Source of the DNA: Shewanella fodinae
GTDB lineage: Bacteria; Pseudomonadota; Gammaproteobacteria; Enterobacterales; Shewanellaceae
Assembly (NCBI RefSeq): GCF_014651955.1
Contig: NZ_BMXW01000010.1
Location: 62,001 to 126,000 of the forward strand
DNA length: 64,000 bases
Direction of reading: 5' to 3'
The position numbers and the translations under genes are program-made. The notes below the pieces were generated by a model. It did no database searches. It had not been told where the DNA came from and saw only the letters and a list, made by a program, of their open reading frames with translations. Position 1 is the stretch's first letter. Every line of letters starts with the position of its first letter. Below are positions 54,460 through 64,000 of this stretch, piece by piece.

Positions 54460-55368
54460 TTAATGGCTGTCTAGCGGGCTAGCCGCTTCATCCGCCACCA
54501 ATGTCAGCCAATGCTGGATCAGTTTGCTGTTACTGGCATTGCGCCGATAAGCGCCGAACAGCGGTCGCCGCAACCCCTCTTTGCCAAGTCGTAGCGCTTT
54601 CAAACTGAGTCCATGTGCCTCGCGCATTGACCAGTTTGGCAATGCAGCTACTCCTTCATTGCACGCCAGCCGTTGTAACAGCACGTTGGTTAAATCACTG
54701 GTTTTCTGTGGCCCTGGGGCAATGCCCGCAGGTTCGAGGAAATAGCGGAACAGATCCAGCCGCTCTAATGGCACCGGATAGCTGATAATCGGTTGTTTGA
54801 GTAATTGCTGTGGTAGTACATAGTCAAATTTTGCCAGTGGATGTTCGTTGCTGACCACTAACTTAACCTCAAATTCGAACAGATGCTGATAGGCGAGCGT
54901 GTGGCTGGCGACCGGATCCGATGTCAGCACTAAATCCAGTTCGCCTTGTTCCAACGCCTCAAGCGAATCAAACAGAAAACGGCTAGATAGATCGAGTCGT
55001 GCTTCTGGATATTTATGCTTGAAGGCCTCCATCGCTGGCATTAGCCAACGGAAACAGGAGTGACATTCAATCCCCACCCGTAATGGTCCGTGAGTACTAT
55101 TGCTGCCTTGTTTCAGCAGATTTTCAGTTTCTTGCACTTTGGGCAGGATCTCCTCCGCTAGCAACAGCAGGCGCGTGCCTTCTTCGGTAAACGCCAGGGG
55201 TTTGCTTTTGCGAATAAACACCGAAGAGTTAATACGGGTTTCCAGTTCCTTAATCTGGTGAGACAGTGCCGACTGTGTCACAAAGCGTTTTTTGGCCGCT
55301 GCGGCCAGACTGCCACATTCTTTCAACGCTAATAATGTCCACAAGTGCCTGAGTTCTATCATGCTCAT
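54460..55368 (-). CDS. metR: LysR-family activator MetR
   Basis: A 302-aa LysR regulator (helix-turn-helix LRHLWTLLALKECGSLAAAAKKRFVTQSALSHQIKELE) whose effector domain matches MetR: VGIECHSCFRWLMPAMEAF, EQGELDLVLTSDP and EFEVKLVV. MetR senses homocysteine and activates metE and related genes. It diverges from metE, the usual arrangement. Its own operators lie in the shared intergenic region. Confidence 0.92.
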   Translation of the reverse strand: MSMIELRHLWTLLALKECGSLAAAAKKRFVTQSALSHQIKELETRINSSVFIRKSKPLAFTEEGTRLLLLAEEILPKVQETENLLKQGSNSTHGPLRVGIECHSCFRWLMPAMEAFKHKYPEARLDLSSRFLFDSLEALEQGELDLVLTSDPVASHTLAYQHLFEFEVKLVVSNEHPLAKFDYVLPQQLLKQPIISYPVPLERLDLFRYFLEPAGIAPGPQKTSDLTNVLLQRLACNEGVAALPNWSMREAHGLSLKALRLGKEGLRRPLFGAYRRNASNSKLIQHWLTLVADEAASPLDSH

Positions 55369-55374
55369 CCCGTA

Positions 55375-55409
55375 TGAATCTCGCTCATGTTGGTGTTGAA
55401 GCCAATTCG
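55375..55409. promoter_or_regulatory. Two candidate MetR sites between metR and metE
   Basis: TGAATCTCGCTCA (55375-55387) and TGAAGCCAATTCG (55397-55409) each match the MetR dyad TGAA-N5-TTCA with one mismatch. They lie on the metR side of the intergenic region, 22 bp apart. Confidence 0.55.
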
Positions 55410-55443
55410 TTTGCCTAGCCAGAGACTATCACAATAAACTTCC

Positions 55444-55459
55444 AGACGTCTAGACGCCT
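55444..55459. promoter_or_regulatory. Tandem MetJ boxes upstream of metE
   Basis: AGACGTCT followed directly by AGACGCCT are two adjacent met boxes, one perfect and one with a single mismatch. They lie 57-72 bp before the metE start codon. SAM-bound MetJ should repress metE and perhaps metR here. Confidence 0.85.
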
Positions 55460-55515
55460 AAATTGATTTGCTGTTTTTAGCGTCATCTGTCTATTGCAAG
55501 GAGTGAAGTTTGAGC

Positions 55516-57783
55516 ATGACATTACATAATCTGGGGTTCCCCCGTATCGGCCGCCGCCGCGAATTGAAGTTTGCCCTTGAGCAGTATTGGCGTGGCGAAC
55601 TGACACAACCACAGTTACTGACCGTAGCGGCTGAACTTAGGCGTACGCACTGGCAATGGCAGGCCGAAGCCGGGATTGACCTACTGCCAGTGGGCGACTT
55701 TGCTTATTACGATCAGGTGCTGACCTTAAGTGCAACCTTGGGCGTGATCCCGCCGCGCCATCGTCAGGGCGAGATTGATCTGGATACTTTATTTCGGGTA
55801 GCACGAGGTAGCGCGCCCAGCGGTCAGCCAGCCGCAGCCGCCGAAATGACTAAATATTTCAACAGTAATTACCACTATTTGGTGCCGGAATTGAGCAGTG
55901 AACAGCAGTTCCGCATCAGTTGGCCACAGTTGTTTGAGGAAGTTCAGGAAGCTCAGGCGCTGGGGTATCAGGTAAAACCCGTTTTGCTGGGGCCGGTAAC
56001 CTTTTTGCATCTGGCCAAAACTGTGGGTGAACCGTTTGATAAACTGCAATTGTTGCCGTCATTACTGCAAAGCTATCAGCAGTTGTTGGCACGGTTTGCC
56101 GAATTAGGCGTTGAGTGGGTGCAGTTGGATGAACCGGCGCTGGCGCTGGAGTTAGCGCCAGACTGGCAGCAGGCCTATGAAACCGCTTATGTAACACTGC
56201 AAGCCGTTCCGGTGAAACTGTTACTGGCAAGCTACTACGGCAGCGTAGCACATCATCAATCGCTGATTTCGGCGTTGCCAGTGGCGGGATTACATTTGGA
56301 TCTGGTGACAGCACCGGAGCAACTACCGCTGTTTGCAGAAGCTTTGCGGCCAGCGCAGGTGTTGTCGGCCGGAGTGATCAATGGTCGTAACGTCTGGGCG
56401 GCAGAGCTGGATCTGCTGGCACAAACATTGGCTCCCTATGCTCAACAATTGGGTGAGCGTTTATGGTTGGCGCCGTCCTGTTCTCTGCTGCATACCCCGG
56501 TGGACCTGACCCTGGAAACCGAGCTAGCGCCTGAGTTGAAAGCCCGTTTGGCGTTTGCGCGGCAGAAGCTGACAGAATTACAGCAGTTGCAACAATTGCT
56601 GCAGTATCCGACCAGTGACGCGGCCCAGGCAATTATCGCGCATTGCCAGCAGCGGCGGGCACAGCAAGCCGCCGCTGTGGATGCTAAGGTTACCGCACGC
56701 CTAGCAGCACTTGGTGCCGAGGACTTCAAGCGCCAAAGTGCTTTTTTACAGCGACAAGTGCAGCAACAAGCGACGTTACGCTTACCGTTATTACCCACTA
56801 CCACTATAGGATCTTTTCCGCAGACCGCTGCGGTTCGGCAGTTGCGTAACCGTTGGCGCAGTGGCGAGCTGGCGGACGTGGAATACACCCGTTTACTGCA
56901 ACAGATCACCCGCGACACCATTGAGCGTCAGTTGAAACTGGGACTGGATGTACTGGTGCATGGCGAAGCTGAGCGTAACGATATGGTGGAGTATTTTGGC
57001 GAGCAGTTGCAAGGGATAGGTTTTACCCGTTTTGGCTGGGTGCAAAGTTATGGTTCGCGCTGTGTTAAACCGCCGTTGATCTATGGTGATATCAGTCGGC
57101 CGCAGCCAATGACACTGGCCTGGGCTGAGTATGCACAAAGTCTCACCGATAAACCGGTTAAAGGCATGCTGACCGGACCTGTCACGATTTTGCACTGGTC
57201 ATTTGTGCGGGAAGATTTACCCAAAGAAACCATCGCCTATCAGCTGGGGTTGGCTATCCGTGATGAAGTGGCGGATTTGCAGCAGGCCGGGATCCGCATC
57301 ATCCAGATTGATGAGCCGGCATTCCGGGAGGGCTTACCGCTGAAACAGAGCGACTGGAAGACATACTTGGATTGGGCGGTGGCGGCGTTTCGTCTCAGCG
57401 CGTCAGTAGCGCGAGATGATACCCAAATCCACACCCATATGTGCTACAGCGAATTTAACGACACCATTGAAGCCATTGCCGCCATGGATGCCGACGTTAT
57501 CACCATCGAGACCTCGCGCTCCCATATGGCACTGCTGGATGTGTTCGAAGCATTCGACTATCCCAATGAAATTGGCCCCGGTGTTTACGATATTCACTCA
57601 CCGAATATCCCTACGGTGGCAGAGATGGTGGCGCTGATGCAACAAGCGGCCCAACGCATCCCGCTGCGCCAGTTATGGGTAAACCCTGACTGCGGCTTGA
57701 AAACTCGCCGCTGGGAAGAAGTGGAACCGGCGTTACGGCATATGGTGGCGGCGGCTCGCGAACTCAGACGACAGTTGGGCTAA
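55516..57783 (+). CDS. metE: Cobalamin-independent methionine synthase
   Basis: MetE transfers the methyl group of 5-methyl-THF-triglutamate to homocysteine. The 755-aa protein starts [18 protein letters not shown] and carries the zinc-site motifs [14 protein letters not shown] (His, Cys), [14 protein letters not shown] and [13 protein letters not shown] (Cys). Both TTG 55510 and ATG 55516 follow AAGGAG; ATG is the family start. It is controlled by MetR and MetJ from the intergenic sites. Confidence 0.96.
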   Translation: MTLHNLGFPRIGRRRELKFALEQYWRGELTQPQLLTVAAELRRTHWQWQAEAGIDLLPVGDFAYYDQVLTLSATLGVIPPRHRQGEIDLDTLFRVARGSAPSGQPAAAAEMTKYFNSNYHYLVPELSSEQQFRISWPQLFEEVQEAQALGYQVKPVLLGPVTFLHLAKTVGEPFDKLQLLPSLLQSYQQLLARFAELGVEWVQLDEPALALELAPDWQQAYETAYVTLQAVPVKLLLASYYGSVAHHQSLISALPVAGLHLDLVTAPEQLPLFAEALRPAQVLSAGVINGRNVWAAELDLLAQTLAPYAQQLGERLWLAPSCSLLHTPVDLTLETELAPELKARLAFARQKLTELQQLQQLLQYPTSDAAQAIIAHCQQRRAQQAAAVDAKVTARLAALGAEDFKRQSAFLQRQVQQQATLRLPLLPTTTIGSFPQTAAVRQLRNRWRSGELADVEYTRLLQQITRDTIERQLKLGLDVLVHGEAERNDMVEYFGEQLQGIGFTRFGWVQSYGSRCVKPPLIYGDISRPQPMTLAWAEYAQSLTDKPVKGMLTGPVTILHWSFVREDLPKETIAYQLGLAIRDEVADLQQAGIRIIQIDEPAFREGLPLKQSDWKTYLDWAVAAFRLSASVARDDTQIHTHMCYSEFNDTIEAIAAMDADVITIETSRSHMALLDVFEAFDYPNEIGPGVYDIHSPNIPTVAEMVALMQQAAQRIPLRQLWVNPDCGLKTRRWEEVEPALRHMVAAARELRRQLG

Positions 57784-57795
57784 TGGTTTGTCGTT

Positions 57796-58122
57796 TCAGG
57801 TGAGCGACAATCCCAACAGGATCAAACCGATAGTGCCAAGGATGGTGAAGCTGGAAAACACAGTACCCAAGATGGGAAATACTTTCTGCCGGTCTTTTTG
57901 AAACAGGCCGGCAATACCTAAACCCAACGCCACCAGTGACAATAACACCAACCCAATAATCGCGAAGCCGATGGCCATTGCCGCACGGCTGTTTTCATCC
58001 AGCCCACCCGGAGTGGTGTTTGCCAAGTTTCCGGCAATCACTAACGTGATAAAAATTAAGATGGCGGCCACCAGACTGACGATAAAAGAACTAATCCCTA
58101 AACCTGAATGTGGACTATTCAT
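57796..58122 (-). CDS. Small multi-TM inner-membrane protein (DUF4190-like)
   Basis: A 108-aa protein with hydrophobic segments near residues 10-30, 50-75 and 85-105, starting MNSPHSGLGISSFIVSL. The general layout resembles DUF4190-type proteins, but I am not sure of the family. ATG 58122 follows an AGGGA element. It converges on metE. Confidence 0.65.
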   Translation of the reverse strand: MNSPHSGLGISSFIVSLVAAILIFITLVIAGNLANTTPGGLDENSRAAMAIGFAIIGLVLLSLVALGLGIAGLFQKDRQKVFPILGTVFSSFTILGTIGLILLGLSLT

Positions 58123-58250
58123 GCCTGTTCCCTGCATTTCCTGTTTATCCTATTGAGAAATATACAAAAGGTTAACATCTGCTGTCACGGGTTATTTGTG
58201 ACTATACTCAGGTCAGGTTATTGCAGGTCTGTTATGCTCAGGAGGATGTT

Positions 58251-58463
58251 ATGAGTCATGTCTACAAGATTATTGAACTCACTGGTTCATCACCCATCAG
58301 CTCCGATGACGCCGTTAAAAATGCTATCGCTGCTGCCGCGCAGTCGCTGCACAATCTGCGCTGGTTCGAAGTCATCGAGACCCGCGGTCATTTAGAAGCC
58401 GGGGTGATCGCGCACTGGCAGGTAACTGTAAAAGTAGGCTTTACACTGGACGCTGCCGACTAA
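58251..58463 (+). CDS. Dodecin-family flavin-binding protein
   Basis: A 70-aa protein with the dodecin pattern: [42 protein letters not shown] and [12 protein letters not shown]. Dodecins form dodecameric shells that store riboflavin or FMN. The Trp in LRWFE is the flavin-stacking residue. ATG 58251 follows GGAGG. Confidence 0.92.
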   Translation: MSHVYKIIELTGSSPISSDDAVKNAIAAAAQSLHNLRWFEVIETRGHLEAGVIAHWQVTVKVGFTLDAAD

Positions 58464-58472
58464 CGGCTCCGT

Positions 58473-59636
58473 TCAGGCATCCCGCGGCAGCCCTTTTTGT
58501 ACCGCACGTATCACGCGCTGCGTTTTACGCTGATGGGTGTCGTCCTCAGTAGTCGCTCGTAGTTGTCGTTGCAAGGCCCAGTGCAGATGTTCCGCCAGCA
58601 GCTCGCTCGCCCCTTGCAGGCGTTGCCGCAATGCCTGAATAATCTGTTCACTGGTTGGGGCGTTGCCCAGTGCCACCGCAATATTGCGCTGCCAGCGTTC
58701 ATAACCGATACGGCGGATGGCGCTGCCTTCGGTATTTTTCAGAAAAGTCGCTTCATCCCAGCCCAACAAGGTCAGTAACTGCGGTTGTTGCAGTGACGTG
58801 CGCGTATAAAAATCGGCTTCTTGGGTCAGTGGTGCCTGACGATTTACCGGACACACCAACTGACAATCGTCACAGCCATAGATACGGTTGCCCAGCAACG
58901 GGCGCAGTTCTTCGGGGATCGCGCCCGCCAGTTCAATGGTCAGGTAGGAAATACAGCGGCGCGCATCTACCGTATAAGGCGCGACGATAGCGTCGGTCGG
59001 GCAACTGGTGATACAGGCTACGCAACTGCCACAGCCCTCAGCTAGCGGAATATCTACTGGTAAGGGCAGATTGACGAGCAACTCTCCCAGAAAAAACCAG
59101 CTACCGGCCTCACGACTCAGTAACAGCGAATGTTTGCCGGTCCAACCAATACCGGCTTTGGCGGCTAGTGGCCGTTCCAATATCGGCGCGGAATCCACAA
59201 ATGGCCGAAAGCCACAATCGTCCAGATTGGCCTCAGCCAGTGCTTGGTTAATCCGTTCCCCGAGTTTTTTTAAACGGTTGCGTAGTAATTTGTGGTAATC
59301 GCGACCACCGGCGTAGCGGGAGATATAGGCTGATTGTGGGTCGCTAAGATTACTGGCAAAACCCGCATCAGGCGGCAGGTAATCCATACGTACCGCGATG
59401 ACTCTTAACGTGCCGGGGTGCAGCTCCTGTGGCCTTGCTCGCATCATGCCATGCTGCGCCATATACTGCATTTCACCGTGAAACCCTGCGTCTAGCCACT
59501 GCTGTAGTTTGGGCTCTTCGGCGCTTAAGTCGATATCACAGATCCCCACTTTGGCAAAACCCAGCTGTTGGCCCCAGGTTTTGATATCTCGGGCCAACTG
59601 ATTTAACCAGTGAGGATCTATGGCGGTAGTGGACAT
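58473..59636 (-). CDS. queG: Epoxyqueuosine reductase
   Basis: QueG reduces epoxyqueuosine in tRNA to queuosine with a cobalamin and two [4Fe-4S] clusters. The 387-aa protein shows GFAKVGICDID, RMDYLP, YISRYAGGRDYHKLLRNRLKKL, and the cluster motifs CGSCVACITSCPTDAI and GCDDCQLVCPVNR. The ATG at 59636 (MSTTAIDPHW) fits the family; a longer frame to 59807 is rejected. Its need for B12 links it loosely to the btuB section. Confidence 0.93.
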   Translation of the reverse strand: MSTTAIDPHWLNQLARDIKTWGQQLGFAKVGICDIDLSAEEPKLQQWLDAGFHGEMQYMAQHGMMRARPQELHPGTLRVIAVRMDYLPPDAGFASNLSDPQSAYISRYAGGRDYHKLLRNRLKKLGERINQALAEANLDDCGFRPFVDSAPILERPLAAKAGIGWTGKHSLLLSREAGSWFFLGELLVNLPLPVDIPLAEGCGSCVACITSCPTDAIVAPYTVDARRCISYLTIELAGAIPEELRPLLGNRIYGCDDCQLVCPVNRQAPLTQEADFYTRTSLQQPQLLTLLGWDEATFLKNTEGSAIRRIGYERWQRNIAVALGNAPTSEQIIQALRQRLQGASELLAEHLHWALQRQLRATTEDDTHQRKTQRVIRAVQKGLPRDA

Positions 59637-59768
59637 GGTGTTTGGACAGCGGTAAAAGACTGAGCCTGATGATACCAATACTCGCGGTGACTGCCTAATG
59701 TAGGACGCTGCCTTGTATGGCACTTGAGTGCTATACTGCCGCCCATTTTCTGGTTTTCGGAGTTTTTT

Positions 59769-60209
59769 ATGAGTCAAGTCGATGCCCAGTATCGTGAGCA
59801 GGCCCACACTGCTGCCATCAATATCTGCGCTTCTGTATTGCCAATGGATAAGTTACCCGCAGGTTTGAAAGACGCCTATGACAGTCTATTTGAAGAACTG
59901 CTGGCGGACAAAGATGCCCAGTTTGCTGAAGCGTGGGTAAATCTGCCAGCGAGTGCTAGTAAACTGCTACCAAGACCCTGTTTCCACGGTTTTTATATCG
60001 CAGCAGCTTGGTTGCAACTGAGCATGATTGGGCAGCGGTTAGCCGAGCAGGCCGAAGGCGAACGAAGCATTGATGAGCAAGAATATGCAGGCGTTTATGC
60101 GCGGATTGCCAAAGAAGCGCTGCGGGAAAGTGTGCGTAAAATTAAAAAAGCGCGTACAGACAGGCGCTTACTCAATAGCATGCGACAAGTGATAGGTTTG
60201 CCGCAGTAA
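59769..60209 (+). CDS. 146-aa soluble protein of unknown function
   Basis: A helical protein (MSQVDAQYREQAHTAAINIC...), with a Cys/His-containing middle (LPRPCFHGFYIAAAWLQLSM) and a basic C-terminus (RKIKKARTDRRLLNSMRQV). No known family is recognised. ATG 59769 follows CGGAG. It diverges from queG and converges with exeM. Confidence 0.72.
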   Translation: MSQVDAQYREQAHTAAINICASVLPMDKLPAGLKDAYDSLFEELLADKDAQFAEAWVNLPASASKLLPRPCFHGFYIAAAWLQLSMIGQRLAEQAEGERSIDEQEYAGVYARIAKEALRESVRKIKKARTDRRLLNSMRQVIGLPQ

Positions 60210-60236
60210 AAAAGCCCCGTCATTGACGGGGCTGCT
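60210..60236 (-). terminator. Terminator after exeM (minus strand)
   Basis: Stem AGCCCCGTCA / TGACGGGGCT with T-run on the minus strand (read as GGGGCTTTTTTACTGC) lies just after the exeM stop and overlaps the end of the plus-strand gene. Confidence 0.8.
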
Positions 60237-60250
60237 GTGTTCGCGGGCAA

Positions 60251-62719
60251 TTAGCGCCGATAGACATAAAAGTCAGGATAGTGTTGGTAATGATGGCTGT
60301 TACCTTTTACATGGCCCCAGCCCCAGCCCCAGCCCCAGCTATAGCCATGGCTCCAGCCCCAACCCCAACCATGATGATGGCCGTGCGGGTGATGACCTAC
60401 GCCATGCGGTTTACGCAGATCCAATTCCATCACCACTGGATCATGATCAGAGGAACGGAACAGGCTGCCATCGGCGTAGCTGTTATCATATTCCAGTGAC
60501 GATGTTTCATCGGCGTTAATGTGCCATTCGGTTACCGCAACCACGGCATTGGCCAATTTTTCGTTGGCAAGTGCGTGGTCCAGCTGACCACTCAATCCGT
60601 CAAATACATAACTGTAGCTGTCGCTGTTACCCACAATATCGTCAACTCGCTCAAACCCGCTATCTTCCAGTGTGAGGATCGGGTCTTCCTTAGCGTAGGC
60701 GTTAAAGTCACCCATTAATAGCACTGGTTGATCAGCGTAGTTATCGGCAACCCATTGCGCAATTGCTGTGGTTGCGCGGGTACGGGTGCCATTACAGGCT
60801 CCAGAGCCGCCAGGACTATTGTCATCATCACCAGTACCACAGCTACCACCTTTAGAACGCAGGTGGTTAATCACTGTAGTCAAGATGGCCTTTTCATGGT
60901 TGAGCTTGAAGGTCTGGCCTAGTGATGGCCGCATTTTGTCGCTGTTAAACAGCGGTACGCCGTTTTCATCTACTATGGAGTTGGTTTTATCCAGATATTT
61001 GGCGGCACCGACAGGCGTCACCACATCTGCGCGATAAATAAAGGCACTGGTAATTACATCTGTACCCAACTGCTCCACACCAGGATTGACATAGGCCCAA
61101 TGCTGCCCCGTGGCTTCAGACAACGCTGCGGTCAATTCAGCAATGGCAGATTGTTCACCATAGCCATCATTTTCGATTTCCAGCAGGCCGATGACGTCGG
61201 CTTGCATATTGCTGAGTGCGGCGACAATTTTAGCTTTCTGTTTCAGAAAATCTTCATAGGTGGATGCGCCACGCGAGGTTGGGAACCCGGCACCTGCACC
61301 GTCACCGTTAAAGAAGTTCAATACGTTAAACGAGGCAACCCGTAAATTGCCTTCACTCGACAGTTCGGGGTAATCGCTGCGTGGGTTAACACTGCTATCA
61401 AATGTGACCGTATTTATCGGTGATACATGATACTGGTTGAACGAGTAGTAGAGTGGCCCGGTGATATTGCTGACGGTATCACCAACTCGTAATGAGTTAT
61501 CGGCAGAAAAACCAGGATAGGGATAGGGCGGTGTTGTGCCATTAATTTTGCCTGATACCCCCTCATCCAGCACAATCGCGTTACGACGGTTTTCATCATA
61601 AATTGCGGCAGCAGCCTCACCGGATTCGGCGACCTGAGTCGGAGTCATACGTCGACCGTTGCTCAGTGTCATCTCGCCATAGTTAGCCAGATCATTGACA
61701 TCATTAATAGTGAGGCTGTCAAAATGCACCAGCATGCCTTCCAGCGCTTCTAGGGTCGATAAGTCACTGACGGGCAACGTTACGTTTACTGCAGCAGGCA
61801 AATTTGCGGTACCACATTGTTTCCAGTCAGGATTCTTTAGCTGAGTATTATCGTAATACTCAGCTGCGATGCCGCGGATCACATATACATCACCTACGGT
61901 GACATTATCCATGGCTTTTGCGCCAGCATAGATAAAGATACCGTCAGAGGTGGTCGCATCCGCATCTCCGGCATCCTGCACATAAAATCCACTTAACCCC
62001 GGAAATACAGACGTTACCACCCCGGCGATTTCTACCTGTTGGTCTGCCAGCGGTGTGGTTAAGCCGCTCCCTTGCACACTGCCAATGGCAACGGTGTCAT
62101 CATCACAGCTGAGTTCAACAACTGGCGTGTCTCCGTTATCGTTACCAGATCCATTGTCATTGCCAAAAATCCCTAGATCTGAAAAATCATCTTTAGCAAA
62201 ACTGAACCATTGGGCGGCCGGATCGTATTCATCAGTAGGATCAATATCGGTTATAGCACTGGCGCGGCGCAAGTCGTGATCCAAGGTGGTGATATCACCA
62301 CTGCCCCAAGCTTTACCGGGATCGTTGCCAACCTGACCAATGCTGTCGATAACGGTGTCACCCTGCTTGAGCAGTACCGCATCGTTGCCGTTGTAATTCA
62401 GTGACCCGCTGGTTAGGTCGGCGCTGTCAGCAAAAACGGCAGCGGAGTTGGCAATCACATAAGTCTTGCCTGCAGCCAGCGTGCCGCTCAGTTTAATGGT
62501 GGAACTGGCACTGGTTTTACCGTTGGCATAGATTTCCACACGGTAGTTATCCAGTAGCAAACTGCTGCTGGTGTTGTTGTAGAGTTCCAGCGCCTTATTG
62601 TTGCTAGCGCCTTCAAGGTATTCGGAAATAAACAGTGTAGGGATTTCTGCATGTGCGGCGACCGTATAAAGACTGGCAATAGACCAGGCAATGGCCGAAA
62701 GTGATTTATTGAGTTTCAT
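60251..62719 (-). CDS. exeM: ExeM-type extracellular endonuclease with a His/Gly/Trp-rich tail
   Basis: An 822-aa exported nuclease. A signal peptide (MKLNKSLSAIAWSIASLYTVAAHA) is followed by a lamin-tail domain (FISEYLEGASNNKALELYN, about 25-170), an OB-fold region (about 200-370) and an endonuclease/exonuclease/phosphatase domain (about 440-770). The last shows VLNFFNGDGAGAGFP, VIGLLEIENDG, LLMGDFNAYAKEDPI and SSDHDPVVMEL. Shewanella ExeM degrades extracellular DNA in biofilms. The last ~50 residues (about 770-822) are a low-complexity run of His, Gly and Trp. Relatives that I know of tend to end in a GlyGly-CTERM-like anchor instead. Confidence 0.88.
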   Translation of the reverse strand: MKLNKSLSAIAWSIASLYTVAAHAEIPTLFISEYLEGASNNKALELYNNTSSSLLLDNYRVEIYANGKTSASSTIKLSGTLAAGKTYVIANSAAVFADSADLTSGSLNYNGNDAVLLKQGDTVIDSIGQVGNDPGKAWGSGDITTLDHDLRRASAITDIDPTDEYDPAAQWFSFAKDDFSDLGIFGNDNGSGNDNGDTPVVELSCDDDTVAIGSVQGSGLTTPLADQQVEIAGVVTSVFPGLSGFYVQDAGDADATTSDGIFIYAGAKAMDNVTVGDVYVIRGIAAEYYDNTQLKNPDWKQCGTANLPAAVNVTLPVSDLSTLEALEGMLVHFDSLTINDVNDLANYGEMTLSNGRRMTPTQVAESGEAAAAIYDENRRNAIVLDEGVSGKINGTTPPYPYPGFSADNSLRVGDTVSNITGPLYYSFNQYHVSPINTVTFDSSVNPRSDYPELSSEGNLRVASFNVLNFFNGDGAGAGFPTSRGASTYEDFLKQKAKIVAALSNMQADVIGLLEIENDGYGEQSAIAELTAALSEATGQHWAYVNPGVEQLGTDVITSAFIYRADVVTPVGAAKYLDKTNSIVDENGVPLFNSDKMRPSLGQTFKLNHEKAILTTVINHLRSKGGSCGTGDDDNSPGGSGACNGTRTRATTAIAQWVADNYADQPVLLMGDFNAYAKEDPILTLEDSGFERVDDIVGNSDSYSYVFDGLSGQLDHALANEKLANAVVAVTEWHINADETSSLEYDNSYADGSLFRSSDHDPVVMELDLRKPHGVGHHPHGHHHGWGWGWSHGYSWGWGWGWGHVKGNSHHYQHYPDFYVYRR

Positions 62720-63052
62720 CCTTGTTCCTTATTGGGTTTGCTTATTAAGCAATCAAGCATGTTATTGACGCTTCATGACTCTAGCAAGGATATATTGTGA
62801 AATTATTGCAAAATTATTGACCAGTAAATTAACAAATTGGTGATAAGAATTTTATCTACTGTTTTCTATTTTATCTATTAAAAACAATATATTGTGTAAA
62901 GATAATAATGACTTATTTCTATTTAAAACAATTGATGTAGAAATGTTAACGACGAGTTGGGATATAACAGATTGAAAGGAAAGGTTTTAAATGTTGGCTG
63001 CTCTCAGTTGAGTAGTATTGTCATTTAATTAAAAAGCGGTAATACGGAAAAT
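62720..63052. other. 333-bp AT-rich intergenic region
   Basis: This is the space upstream of exeM. It is strongly AT-rich and no coding frame, RNA or repeat is supported. It presumably contains the exeM promoter. Confidence 0.4.
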
Positions 63053-63100
63053 AAAAAACAGAACATCTGCCAATATGGCGCAGATGTTCTGTTTTTATAA
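63053..63100 (-). terminator. Terminator of maeA
   Basis: Arms AACAGAACATCTG / CAGATGTTCTGTT enclose an 11-nt loop, with A and T runs outside. It lies just after the maeA stop on the minus strand and could work on both strands. Confidence 0.85.
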
Positions 63101-63110
63101 TAACGTTGAC

Positions 63111-64000
63111 TCAGAATGATGTGCGACGATAGCGACGATATTCTGGATACCAGAAGTTACTTTCTATGGCCTGCAATAACAATTCATCGGTGGTTGGTAA
63201 GGCGTGGCCTTGTTCGATGGCGGTTTTACCGACGACAAACGCGATGTGTCTGCTGACGTTATGGATCTCTTCCAGTCGAGGCAATAGCGAACCTTCACCA
63301 TTAATGGCGAGCGGCGAACATTCTGCCAGCGCCCGACTAGACGCCATCAACATTTCGTCAGTGACTCTTCTAGCGCCAGTCGCCAATACACCCAAACCAA
63401 TACCGGGAAAAATATAGCTGTTGTTACACTGGGCAATTTCATAGGTCTGACCGTCAATTACCACAGGTTCAAATGGGCTGCCAGTGGCCACCAGTGCCTG
63501 ACCTGAGGTCCAATGCAGAATATCTTTTGGCGTTGCTTCAACCCGGCTGGTGGGGTTTGACAGCGGGAAGATAATCGGCCGCGAACAGTGGCTGTGCATG
63601 GCGCGGATAATTTCCTCGGTAAACAACCCCGGCGCCCCAGACACACCAATGAGTACGGTAGGTTTGGCATTATTGACCACATCCAACAGCGAGATGTTGT
63701 CACAGAAGTTCTGCCAATGTTCAATATCGTCCCGTTTCTGTGCCAGTTTTTGCTGGAACGGCAACAGATTTGGCATGTTATCCTGCAACAGACCCCAACG
63801 ATCCACCATAAATACCTGCCGCCGCGCTTGTTCGTCGCTGATGCCTTCAGATACCATCTGCGCCACAATCGCTTCGGCAATACCACAGCCCGCACTGCCT
63901 GCACCTAAGAAGGCAATGCGCTGTTCGCTGAGTTTACTGTGGGCGGCTTTACAGGCGGCCAGCAGGGAACCAACTGTCACAGCGGCGGTGCCCTGAATAT
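63111..64000 (-). CDS. maeA: NAD-dependent malic enzyme, C-terminal part (5' end outside window)
   Basis: Malic enzyme decarboxylates malate to pyruvate with NAD(P)+ reduction. The open frame continues to the window edge as [18 protein letters not shown]. The fragment has the nucleotide-binding [67 protein letters not shown] and [20 protein letters not shown]. The maeA (SfcA) type is favoured by these motifs, but the N-terminal half, with the catalytic Tyr/Lys, is not in the window. Confidence 0.92.
   Translation of the reverse strand, partial: IQGTAAVTVGSLLAACKAAHSKLSEQRIAFLGAGSAGCGIAEAIVAQMVSEGISDEQARRQVFMVDRWGLLQDNMPNLLPFQQKLAQKRDDIEHWQNFCDNISLLDVVNNAKPTVLIGVSGAPGLFTEEIIRAMHSHCSRPIIFPLSNPTSRVEATPKDILHWTSGQALVATGSPFEPVVIDGQTYEIAQCNNSYIFPGIGLGVLATGARRVTDEMLMASSRALAECSPLAINGEGSLLPRLEEIHNVSRHIAFVVGKTAIEQGHALPTTDELLLQAIESNFWYPEYRRYRRTSF

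Noticed and set aside
60310..60365. CCCAGC tandem repeat, looking like a minisatellite or CRISPR-like array
   Set aside because: It is in frame with exeM and encodes the GWGWGW tail; there are no spacers.

Overview
The window is chromosomal DNA of a gammaproteobacterium, most probably Shewanella or a close relative in the Alteromonadales. The evidence is the gene order fau - 6S RNA - zapA / ygfB - ubiH - ubiI - gcvTHP, an ExeM-type extracellular nuclease, a DUF3624 protein, a MetJ/MetR-controlled metE, and an AdoCbl riboswitch ahead of a btuB-like receptor. Both ends cut genes: dsbC on the left and the malic enzyme gene maeA on the right.

Layout. (1) 1-15140 is a housekeeping block: dsbC, recJ, a lipoprotein and cupin pair, rpiA, a DUF808 membrane protein, sodC, fau, 6S RNA (ssrS, minus strand), zapA, ygfB, ubiH, ubiI and the glycine cleavage operon gcvT-gcvH-gcvP. 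(2) 15330-21489 is an accessory island directly behind the gcvP terminator. Its minus strand reads DUF457 membrane protein -> CD-NTase -> E2-like protein -> two-TM SAVED effector -> 81-aa repeat protein, which is a type II-short CBASS anti-phage operon. Divergent to it lies a three-gene set: a sigma-70-like factor, a 143-aa charged protein and an ImmA/IrrE zinc peptidase. The two arms share an intergenic region built from a duplicated ~100-bp unit carrying a palindrome. A YniB-family gene sits at the left edge. (3) 21649-31951 is mixed accessory and ordinary genes: a phospholipase D-like lipoprotein, an AT-rich pair of a membrane-anchored glutaredoxin and a secreted six-Cys peptide, an AhpD-like/AraC pair, a periplasmic binding protein, a PhnA-type protein, a VIT-family transporter, a PAS-GGDEF protein, an RsgA-type GTPase and trxC.

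(4) 32185-41150 holds the cysteine-responsive regulator decR converging on the cysteine desulfidase gene cyuA. It also holds a double-cubane-cluster reductase with its ATP-dependent activase, a PanE-like reductase, a chemoreceptor with a duplicated sensor region, DUF3624 and an AraC/GyrI regulator. (5) 41421-49849 holds an SPFH protein and then a tightly overlapping sucrose operon: sucrose-phosphate synthase, sucrose-phosphate phosphatase, a PfkB sugar kinase and amylosucrase. This is the arrangement known for compatible-solute sucrose metabolism in halotolerant methanotrophs. DUF2059 and DUF805 genes follow. (6) 49925-59636 is a methionine/B12 section: a MetJ-like operator on the btuB promoter, a cobalamin riboswitch, btuB, a decayed IS4-family transposase, a TesA-like esterase, an HDOD protein, metR/metE with MetR and MetJ sites, dodecin and queG. 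(7) 59769-64000 carries a small unknown protein, an ExeM-like nuclease with an unusual His/Gly/Trp tail, and maeA.

The part most worth experimental attention is the CBASS operon together with its divergent sigma/ImmA module and duplicated intergenic control region. The sucrose operon and the glutaredoxin/Cys-rich peptide pair come next. All assignments come from reading the sequence by eye, and no database search was run.
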